From: Monocercomonoides exilis | Taxonomy: Eukaryota; Preaxostyla; Oxymonadida; Polymastigidae | Direction: 5' to 3' | DNA length: 64,000 nucleotides | NCBI GenBank assembly: GCA_001643675.2 | Contig: LSRY02000052.1 | Span: 372,001-436,000, forward strand | Shown: one piece after another, positions 11,604-21,355 of the stretch | Layout of the letters: each line of letters begins with the position of its first letter | Position numbering within the stretch: the first letter of the stretch is position 1 | Program-made: the position numbers and the translations under genes | Notes under the pieces: generated by a model | The model's input: the letters and a program-made list of their open reading frames with translations, nothing else | Databases searched by the model: none | What the model was told of the DNA's origin: nothing

Positions 11604-14078
11604 ATGTCTTATTCTGGATTGCCACAAAAGATAATGGAAGGGGAATGGGACGGAGTTCTGAATGATCTTCAATTTACGGAAATAAAAGCTCTCTTTGTAT
11701 TCGATTTGCTGGAGGAAGTGTGATAAATAAATTTGACTTTTTCATGTTATTTAATAACATACTTTTGGAATAAAAAATTCGATAAAGATTATTAATGAGT
11801 GCTCAGCTATTTCTGAATTTGAAATTGCATGGAAAATTTTGGTTGAAACAGGTAAATGAATTTTAATAACAATTAAATTTATTTTCATTTTCTTTAATTA
11901 GATATGTCGCAATTAAAACATTCAGATCCCCAGAGATACGCAAGACTTTTAATTCGTTTAAGAAATAGAGAAAAAACAGCAAAACTCGAAACTTTCTCCT
12001 CTTGTCGAAAGAAAATCCTCGAAAAATTACTCGAAGAAGTTAATGCTATGAACAAAGGAAAATGTTCTTCTTCTTTTTCAACTTTTATCAAAGAATTTGA
12101 GCAGAAACCCTCGAAAAGAAGCCTTCAGCATACATCTTTCCCTTCTCAAAAAGAAACAAGCAAACTTCCGCCTATAAGATTATGCCATCACATTGCCTTA
12201 GTTGGGAATATGAGCGCATTTCAACCTGAAGCTTCACGGACAGCACATAAAAGAAATCCCTATTCATTTGCTTCTCTTTGTGCATCTAGTCTGATTTTCT
12301 CTTCAACTGGAATGACACTTATTATAGGTACAAATGATGGAAGAGTAGCTGAATTTGATTGCAACAGTGCTCAGAAACTGAAGGAGCTTGGAGTTAACAG
12401 TTCACTCTTTTTAATGGCAGGACGCAAAAAGGAACAAGAAGTTCAAAAGAAGAAAGAGGAAATTGGGGAAGTGAGACGAGGAGAACAAGGAAGAATTATA
12501 ACTTCTATGAAATTTTCAAAGGACGGAGAAATTTTTGGATGCGGAGATAACAAAGGAGATGTGTTTTTATTTGACTGGAAAATGGGAATATGTGCAAGAG
12601 CATTTCACGCTGACGAAAAGAAGAAAGAAAGCAAAAAGGTGCATTCAATGGAGTATAATTGCAAGTCAGAAGATCCCTCGAAGGAAGAACCCGAGCTTGA
12701 AGCAGACCATCCTGCCATAACTTCACTGTGCTTCAGCAAAGACGGTTCACATGTGCTTTGTAGCACCTCCTTTTATCAGCCCAACGCGCACCTCCTTCGC
12801 AACACCTCCTCAACAGCAACGTCATCCCAGTCTGTTGCATTGTCATCTGGATTTTCCAGCACTGCGCTTCAGGAAGTGATTGACGGGTATGTGTGCTATT
12901 ACTCATTGCCTGAAAATATCATAAAGCGAAGACTCTCTGCTACAAGCGGTGATTCCTCGTGCTTGTCTTCTGAAAAATCTGGCTGGGGCAATCGCCACAG
13001 CGTTTCAGAGGGCATCTCCATCGACTGTGTCTGCTTTTCTGGAGACTGGAAAGCAGCAGTCGGTGGATGCAGCGACGGAAGAATAAGAATCTGGGAGATA
13101 AAATCGCAGCTGCAAATCACAAACATATTAATTCCTCAGTTCGCCACTTATCAGCTGACTTCTTCTGGCTCAGCAAGCAGTACAGCATCCAGTTCGAAAA
13201 CTCAATCACATTCTAATTGGAGAAGAGGTAGCGAGAGCATTCATCGGCCAATTCGGTGGGTTGAAGCAGATCCGCTTCAGAAGGATCAGATTCACGTTAT
13301 GGGCGAGACAGGCACAATATGCACAGTCACTCTGAAAGGGGCTGTTGTGTCGCAAAGTGTGCTTCCTCCGATTCCGAAGCATGTCCCTTTGCAGAAGCAG
13401 CTGAGCATCGATGGCGATGAAATCGAGGGAAGTTCAACAGGTCGCCCCAATGAAACTGCAGTTGACGAAGGCTTACTTTCAGAAGCTGCTCAGAAAAGCA
13501 AGAAAACTTCGGCACGAGGTGTGATTGAAGAGGAAGAAGACGCAGTTGTTTCTGGATGCTTTCTCAACGAATGCTCCATGTTTGTCGGTGCCAGCGAGAA
13601 TGGAGTAATTCGAATGGCACAAATATCAGTCACTTCTCCATCTCCAGCATTTTTGGCTGCGTGGCCGTCTCAGCTCGAAGTGCAATACCAGCGCGATGGA
13701 TTTGCAGCGACTGAACATTATGCAGTTGTTTCAGCTGGAGTAGGGCGAGCACTTTCTATTGCTGCACATCCATCACTTGGCGTGGTTGCTATCTCTGGAA
13801 GAAAGGGAGCTGTAGAGATATGGGTGCCTGACAAATCCGAAGATGGGAAACCAAAGGTGGAGGACATTGGAACAGATATTGAACAATTTAAGGAAGAAGA
13901 CAACCTTTTGAGAACTCAAGAAGAATTATCTGAAAATTTGTTTGAAGGGGAGCAAATTTCGAAACAAATAAAAAAGAACACGTCTATTGAAGAAGAAACT
14001 TATGAAGACGAAGATGACAAATGGTCGGCCTTATTGTCTACAAGAATCGATTCAAAGAAGAGGAAACAAACAGGTTGA
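11604..14078 (+). CDS. smu1: SMU1-like WD40 spliceosomal protein
   Basis: Inferred exons are 11604-11717, 11788-11851 and 11902-14078, giving 784 residues; introns of 70 and 50 bp keep the frame. The N-terminus matches the CTLH part of SMU1 (G-x-WD-x-VL near residue 13, then a helical stretch to HSDPQRYARLLIRLRNRE, the counterpart of the SMU1 QPERY segment). A KLPPIRLCHHI-like linker leads to WD repeats. Recognisable blades include SLIFSSTGMTLIIGTNDGRV, MKFSKDGEIFGCGDNKGDV, SLCFSKDGSHVLCST, a VGGCSDGRIRIWEI blade and a final HPSLGVVAISGRKGAVEIW. SMU1 acts with RED in the spliceosomal B complex. This copy is longer than the usual ~513 residues because of Ser/Lys/Glu-rich inserts between blades and an acidic tail. 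The N-terminal LisH motif is not visible; an upstream exon may be missing. The assignment rests on order and motifs, not on a search. Confidence 0.75.
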
Positions 14079-14132
14079 AAACGATTTTTTAAATGTTAAA
14101 CAATTTTTAACCCCATAATAATATATCAATTA

Positions 14133-15454
14133 ATGTCTTTGCAGTCATTATTTGATTCTTGGAAGATTGAAAAGGGCGACATCATTTCGTTTGTTGGAGG
14201 CTTGAATTAATTTAAATTAATAACAAGCTGAAATTAGTAAATTGTTTTTCATACTTTTTAATTATCAAATATGACAATTTTTGACGTTTTCATATTAACA
14301 GGAGGTGGAAAATCGACAAGTTTGATGATACAATAATAGTTCTTATAACAAAAAATTTAACGTTCCAGCAATGAGAAAATTAGCTCATTACATTTCTGAT
14401 AAACTTGGGTGGAAAGTGATAATGACAACAACAACAAAAATAGGTGCAGATCAAGCTGAAGGAGAAATCATATTTTATGAAGATTTGAAACAAATGAAAG
14501 ATGCAATATCTTCATATTTCAAAAGTGATTCATGCACCAATCATTTGTTAACTATTGGCCTAAAATGCAATGGGTATTTTCTTTAAAAATCTATTTTTTG
14601 TATAATATAATCAAATTATATCAATACAGCCGCAAGATAATTGGAATTTCACCAGAATGGGCTGACGAGCTTATTGGTATGATATTTTTGGAGTTTTTTC
14701 CTTTTTTATCTTTATAATTTTAGAGACGACTGATGTACTTCTTGTTGAAGCTGATGGAGCAGCAATGTGTCCTTTAAAAATGAGTGCATTTTTTGAGCCC
14801 GTCATGCCTCTTAGAACAACTCATGTTGTTGTTTGCGTCGGAGCTGATTCAGTCAATAGACAAATCAAGGATAAATCTGTTCACAGACCGCTTCTATTTT
14901 CAGATGTTCTTTCAAAGCCAATGAATTCAACGCTTCTTGTCGAAGACGTAGCGAAAATAGTAATTTCTCCAAATGGGCATTTTAAGGGTTTTTTTGCACT
15001 TCATCCTGCGACTTGTAACTCGACATTTTTGACCATGGGAAGACTCTCTTCGACCCCTCCTTTTTTCATCAGTGGCCAGCCTTCATTTGTCGTGTGCACT
15101 AAAGCAGAACAAGTGACAGACGCGTCTTCCTCATCTGTTCTCTCCAAATCTGATGATGATTCTGCATCATCTTCACTTCAGCACATATCCTGTGAAAACC
15201 ACCTTCGTCTATCTGTTTTGATCAATCAAAAAAACACCTTTTCAGAAGAAGCTGCTCAGTTGTATGAATGTTTGACAGAACAGCTTTTCCACAAAGATGC
15301 TCATTCTTCGACTTTCCCATCAAAATTATCAAAACCTACAAATCAGCTTTCTCATCCTCTGCTCGAACAAATCAAAGGAACACCGACCACAATTGGTGTG
15401 ATTTCTCCAGCTTCTGATGAGCTGCTGTTGATGAAAAATGATATAATTTCTTGA
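14133..15454 (+). CDS. yqeC: YqeC-like P-loop protein (bacterial selenium/molybdenum hydroxylase accessory family)
   Basis: Five inferred exons (14133-14199, 14302-14319, 14369-14573, 14630-14676, 14724-15454) give 355 residues. The spliced start, MSLQSLFDSWKIEKGDIISF, runs into a P-loop VGGGGKSTTM, then MTTTTKIGAD. After the fourth intron comes LLVEADGAAMCPLKM with FEPVMPLRTTHVVVCVGAD. That order (P-loop, TTTTK, VEADG..PLK, EPV.P..T..VV) is the signature of the YqeC family, known in bacteria as a putative accessory factor for selenium-dependent molybdenum hydroxylases. The start ATG lies 54 bp after the SMU1-like stop. Length exceeds the bacterial ~230-250 residues because of Ser-rich loops. 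Four introns argue it is a resident nuclear gene and not contamination. The first intron needs a GC donor (GCTTGA at 14200). Its substrate in this cell is unknown. Confidence 0.8.
14200..14301 (+). other. Inferred GC-AG intron before an 18-nt exon
   Basis: Joining ..GTTGGAG (ends 14199) to GAGGTGG.. (from 14302) restores the P-loop VGGGGKST in frame. No GT lies at the required junction; the intron would start GCTTGA and end TTAACAG. The next exon (14302-14319) is only 18 nt before a GTTTGA donor at 14320. Confidence 0.6.
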
Positions 15455-16177
15455 GCTTTGACATCATAATTTAGAAATTTGTTTAACCTCGTTGTTTTTT
15501 ATTCGGGCAACTAATACATATTGTGCGACGAATAAATGAAACTCTTAAGACTCATTTGACAGATGACAGAAAAGATTCATCAAAATAAAATGTTCAAAGA
15601 AAAAGGTTAAAAAAAGTTTAAGTGAAAAAGATAAAAAAAAAGTAAATAAAAAATTAAGTTAGGCAGAGATTCAAAGAAACACCGTAAATATTGAAAAAAA
15701 TACTCATTATTTTCTTTCGTAAATCAAAAATAATTCCATCAAATAAGGCAAACTTTCTTGAAAACATTCGCCAAAAAGAAAAGGAATGATCCATTTGGCA
15801 AAGAACAAATGAACTAAAAAACAAGATAAATTGTCAGAAAACAAGCAAACACACAAAAACTCAACATTTGTATTTAATAAAAGATAAATCCACTTATCAG
15901 AGGCAAAGACAGAAAAAAAAAATCAGCTCATCAAAGAAAAAATAAAGTAAGCCTTCTTTAAAAAAAACAAACTTTAAATCCTAAAAAAATAATTAAAAAA
16001 AAAAAAAGGTTAAAGAAAGCAAAATAAAAGCAAATAACATTAACACGCTTATAAAAAAAACTTAAAAAATAAGACCAAAACTCACAAAAGAATATTTACC
16101 AAAACACACTCTATATGATAAAGGAAAGAAAAGTACTCTTCATTTGAAAGCAATACGAACTCTGAAATCAAGAAAAA
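15455..16177. other. Convergent intergenic region, A-rich
   Basis: This is the 3' flank shared by two convergent genes. It is extremely A-rich on the plus strand, with many poly-A runs and no open frame of interest. No terminator or RNA gene is recognised. Confidence 0.6.
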
Positions 16178-17769
16178 CTACAACTGTTCCTGTGTCAGCT
16201 TCTTAGCGCTCTTTGTCACAGGGCAGTCCTTTGAGATATGGCCTCTCATGCCACAAACAAAACAAACTCTGGTGTCTTGGAACGTGCATTCTTTCGAAGA
16301 ATGCCCCATCCGCCCGCAGCGGAAACAGGAGTGTCGGGAGATAAAAAGCTCTTTGTTGTGGTGAGGGCAGTGGATGAACATATGTCCTTTCTGTCCGCAA
16401 TGGTAGCAACGCTCCCCTTGAGCACGCCGGCAGAGCTTCGCATTGGCACTTGCATTTTCAGTTGAATCATCCACTTTTTCTCCTTCGGCACCTGCCCCTT
16501 CATCAGCATGAGCGATGCTCTGCTCATGCTTTTTGGATTTTTGATATTCTTTGTGCATTTTTTGTAGCAAACGTTTGATATCTCCTCCTTTTTCTTCTGA
16601 AACAAGAGATTCCCCGTTGAATGCAAACTTCTTTCCTAAATCATCTGTAGCCTTTTTATCAATATCATCATATTCTGCCTCTTCTTCAACGAATGCTGTT
16701 TCAGAAAGTTCACCACGCACAACTCCATGTTGTTTGCTTGATTCGTCTTCATTTTCTGTTCTTTCTGAGAATCCATCTTTTGCTGGAACAGGAATTCTTC
16801 CAAAGAATTCGCCCTCAGAATAGTTTCCATCAGATCCAAAAGAACTTCCAGACAAAACAACAGAAGTGCGCGTGAAAGTCACTTCACTCATCGACTGAGC
16901 AGCTAAAGTGGATGGCTGATAAACAGGAGCTGTTGCAACAGTGACCACCGACTGCCCGAGAAAAGGTGGTTTTAATGTGACTGTTTTTCCGTGTGAATCA
17001 ACGAACGAGGTGAACACTGGAGGAGGAAGTGTGTGCTGTGGCTGGCGCGGATTCACGATCTGAGGCTGTATTTGGATTGGAGTGGATACTTGTGTTTGTA
17101 TCTGTGACTGGGGCAAAGGCAAAGCTTGGAGTTGAGGTTGGAGCTGGAGCTGGGACAGGGTTTGTGGCTGGGGCTGAGGCTGTGCTTGAGGCAGGAACTG
17201 ATACGCTGGTTGAAGATGCAGCTGCGGAGTAAACTTAAAGGCAGGTTGTTGTTGTTGTTGTTGTTGCTGCTGCACCAAGACGGGCTGAGCGTATGGAGCA
17301 AATGGCTGTGTGTAATTAACAGGCTGGCCAACAGAAAGAGTCGGAGTGAAGACTGGACAGGACTGTACACTAAGCGGAGAGAGTTGGGCAGAAGCAAAAG
17401 AGGAGTTCATTGGCTCTGGATTTGTGCAGATTTGAAGAGCATCTGCCTGCGACGGTGGGAAAGTGCTCTTGGCTATCTCATAAGGCACATTTACGGTAGC
17501 ATATGAGCTAATCGAAGGAGTGAAACAGAACGAATCACTTGTGCTGTTCGGATGCGCAGGGTCAACAAACGAAGGGGCAGACACAGCAGATGACTGCAAC
17601 TTGAACTGACCAAAAGAAGAAGAAGGAGAAGAAGAGACATCAGGGAAAGATGCAACGTTGTCTTGTGGAGCACAAAATGATGACTTTACAGATGGGGCTG
17701 AGGAAAATTGCGCAAACGGAGGGAGGGATGGAATTACAGGAGCATCTCTATTCTCATTCTCATTAAGTG

Positions 17770-17800
<31 letters not shown>

Positions 17801-20800
17801 TACAGAGGCAGAAATAACATCATTTCCTTCAGATAAGGTTGGAGCAATAGCTGAGAGAGGAAGAGAAGGAAGAGAAGGAAGAGGAGAAAGTGTAGGCGAA
17901 GGAGAACTGGGATGCTCTTTGATCTCTTTTTCAGATGACAGTTTGGAAGAATTAACTGAAATAGTGGAAGAACCATCTGTGAATGCCAACGATGACAACA
18001 AAGGCACTTCATTCGACTGAGCCCCAGGCGAAAGTGCAGTTGCGACTTCAGCCTGGTCTGAGGGCAGCTGTGATATCAGCTCAGACGCACTGCGGATGGA
18101 GGCATTGGGAGACGATGACTGCGAAGCCGATCGGCGGCGCTTGCGATGGCGCCGGCGGAGAAGAGACGACGAAAGAGAGATAGAAACATCAGACTCATCG
18201 TCGGAATCAGACGAAGACTCAGAAATCTCTTCTTCAGCTGCTTTTATTGTCTTTACTGTTTCCACTGCTTCTTCATGTGATACTGTTTTGTTGATCGGTT
18301 GTTCAGTATTGTTGTTGACAATGCCATTCTTGCTGTTATCACAAAGCTCAACAATTGCTTTGTTGCTGTCTGATACATCCAGCGTTATTGGAGAGGTATG
18401 TCGGAGCGATGATTTCGAACAAATATCAGAACATCCACAAACAATACCATCATCCTCAACTTCCTCTTCAACAGATGATTCACTTTTCAAAACAAGATCT
18501 CCATCAGATAAATCAAATCGATCCTTTTTTATTGAAAGATCACAGGCATCTAACGATGGCTCTTGGTTGCCTGCTTTTTCAGCAACGGAGCTGTCACAAA
18601 GCACAAGCTCTTGGGTCACATCAGCAGCAATACGCACATCATTTACATTTACATCTTTGGAAGCCAATTCTTCCTTTTCTTCAGACAATTGATTTCCATT
18701 ACATTTTACAGAACTGAAATTTTCAATGATTTCAGTGAGCTTTTCATAATCTTCATTCAAATCAGATTCTTTTCTTTCCGAAACCAGTACAAGTGGGCTA
18801 CTATCCAATTCAATCTCTTTTTTTGTCTGTTCACTGACAACAGCAGACATATCAGAAGCCACTTCGCCAACATCCTCTGGATTGAGCTGTTCAATCAGCT
18901 GCAGCGGCTGAGACATTGTGGAATCCATTGACAGCATCCTCTTCTTCCTCTTCTTTTTCTTCTTCTTTGAACCATCTTCGTAAATAAACTCAATCACTTC
19001 CTCGTCTTCCTCTGCTCCTTCTTTGTTGTCTTCTCCTTCTCTTCTTCTCTTCTTTATCTTTCGCACAATCCTCTGCAATGCTATTTCCTCTATCTTATCT
19101 CCTATTTGCGCACTTTCCATTGATCCTTTGCTGCTAACAGATCCAATTCCAGCTGCGGAAAACGACGAAGACACAGACGACTGCACACACTCAGCCAACT
19201 GCATTCGCTCAGACAGATCAGATGGACTGTCTAAACAGTTGTTGATCTGAACAACAGAAGCATTTACATTCGAAACAGACGAATTCACAGCCAATAAGTT
19301 TGGTTTGCTCGGTGCAAGCTGATCGTCTTTGAAAGGCGACTGGGCGGAATGCAACGTGTCAAAGTGGCAGAACGAAGGCGACACGGCAGACAGCTCAGCA
19401 CAGCTGTCGTATTCGTTGATTGAGAGTGAGTGCATTGCCTGAGACGAGCGCGGTGAGAGGGAGCTGCCACACGAGGACGAGACATCTGAAGAGAAGGCAG
19501 CTCCTTCCTCTGATGCCGGCAGAGTATTGGACTGAGACACACTCAATGAAGAGTTCAATGAAAATGCCTTTCGTGTGATTGTGTCAGTCAGAAGAAACGA
19601 GTTACTTGACGATTGCAGTGTAAGCTCATTGGACGGAAGAAGGCTGAAGCCACTTGCAGCATCTGCTGTTGTGCTTGGTGCCAATGCAAAAACTGTGCCA
19701 GAAGGTGCATTTTCAGGAGAAGAAGACGATGAAGAAGAATGCGATGGAGAAGAAGGAGAAACAGAACGAAAAGAAGAATTTTCTGCTCCGGCAGCAGTTG
19801 TGGCAGGCGCAGGAACCGAAGCGCGTTTTGACTCTTCTTCTTCAGCATATGCAAAGCTGTGTGGAACTGAGGCTGACAAAAGAGGCGACAACGGATTTGG
19901 ATAAGCAGAAGGCGACACTGAATTCTCTGTTGCACTTTGGAGAGCCGACTGAAAAGATGAAGATGACGACGATGGATCTGCCAGATACGAAGGATACGAA
20001 GAAGCCGAAGAATACGGAATGGTCTGAAATTCAGTTGCTGTCTTTGAAGACGATGCAATATCATTTGAAGGAATCTGAAGTTCTATTGTTTGCTTTGACA
20101 CAGGTGAAACAGACGATTCTTCCGAAAGAGAATGAAAACAGCGTGCGGACGGGGACAAGGCTGAATGAACAGCCGAACGGTAAGGAAAGCCTCCATATAC
20201 AAACGTATTTACAGCAGGTTTAACAGATGAATTAGCATCTACAGAAAATAAAGGATGCACAAGAAGTTCCGCGGCTGTTGGCCTCATTGAAGAATCTGTT
20301 ATAGTGCAATCTTTTATAAAACTGAGCATTTTTTCAGAGCAATTTATATACGGAAGTGGAAGATTTTGTTGGAATTTTAAATTCTGTAAGTAGTTTGGCA
20401 AGTTTTGATACGAGATATTTACAAATGGATGTGTTCCATTAAGTAGCTCGATTGCAGTGATTCCCAACGACCATATGTCCGACTTAACATTTGCATCTGT
20501 GTCGCTTGCAACTTCTTCTGGAGCAGACCAAGGAGTGATTATCTGCATCACACCACGACCAATTGTTTGTGGAAACGATAAAAGACGGCTGGTTCCAAAA
20601 CAAGATAAGAAAATGTCACCATTACATGTAATTATAATATTTGACGCATTAAGCACAGCATATCTCTTTCCAGCGGTATGAAGATGAGCAAGGATCACGA
20701 GTATTTCAAAAAGCATTTTTGAAACTTCTTTTTCTGAAAATGGACCTTTTTGAGATAAAACTTGTTTTGCAGTATTTGAGTGATAGTCAACAACTATCCA

Positions 20801-21220
20801 TGTTTTATCTCCAACTATCAGACTTCCGCGAAACGGAACTATTCTAGGTATTTTATTCCGTGCCAAAAAATCAAGTTCTGCTCGTAATTCATGTGCATTC
20901 TCCCCCAGCAAAGAATTTGATATGGCCAATATTGCACAAAGAGTTCCACTTAACTTGTGAAAACTGAATTAGGTTATTCAAACAAAACAAAACCAAAAAA
21001 TTTTAACGTTGTAAATAAATTTTTTAAGCATTTCTTTTTTAAAAAATCAACACAAACGCTTGAAAGTAACTAACCAAATTTTCTGGATGTGGATTTTCCA
21101 ATATGTCAAAAAAATTTGAAACGCTGGATTGATGGATATCCCTGAGGCAAAAGAATAAACAGATATCACAAAACAACGAGAAGCAATAATAACATATTCA
21201 ATATAATTGAATACAAACAT
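16178..21220 (-). CDS. STE20/MST-like pseudokinase with three CCHC zinc knuckles
   Basis: Inferred exons on the minus strand are 21219-21220 (AT of the start codon), 21075-21141 and 16178-20953, giving 1,614 residues. Residues 1-290 follow the GCK/MST kinase fold: FFDILEN at the start, a GTLCAIL strand, LWIIMEY-like TWIVVDYHS, an APEEV loop and DIWSLGITAIELLNGTHPF. Key residues are lost: VAIK Lys is Leu32, HRD is A-V-L-N (Asp to Asn, near 125), DFG is C-F-G (141), and no glycine loop is seen. Catalysis is therefore unlikely. The middle is Ser/Pro/Glu-rich, with a Lys-rich KKKKKKRKKR patch and Gln/Pro runs. The C-terminus holds three C-x2-C-x4-H-x4-C knuckles starting near 1539, 1566 and 1587, typical of RNA or ssDNA binding. 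The 3' end of intron 2 is ambiguous (CACAAG at 20954 fits the frame; TTCAG slightly upstream does not). The first coding exon is inferred from donor and frame only. Confidence 0.82.
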
Positions 21221-21355
21221 GCAACAGCACAATTATTTGCAAATATGTTTCGGAGTAATTCTAATAAAACGGATCCTAAATTTGATCTTATAACCTTAGT
21301 TTACTTTGAAAAAATACGATCATATTATTCCCGATTATATCAATTTCCTTTGTGA
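21221..21355. promoter_or_regulatory. Short divergent promoter region
   Basis: The inferred starts of the minus-strand pseudokinase (21220) and the plus-strand cyclin (21356) are only 135 bp apart, so both promoters must fit in or overlap this AT-rich segment. No TATA or initiator motif could be assigned with confidence. Confidence 0.45.

Noticed and set aside
14076-14145. Fusion of the SMU1-like and YqeC-like genes through an intron
   Set aside because: Splicing GTTGAA at the SMU1-like end to the TTTGCAG before 14143 gives a stop after three codons, and the YqeC-like gene has its own in-frame ATG at 14133.
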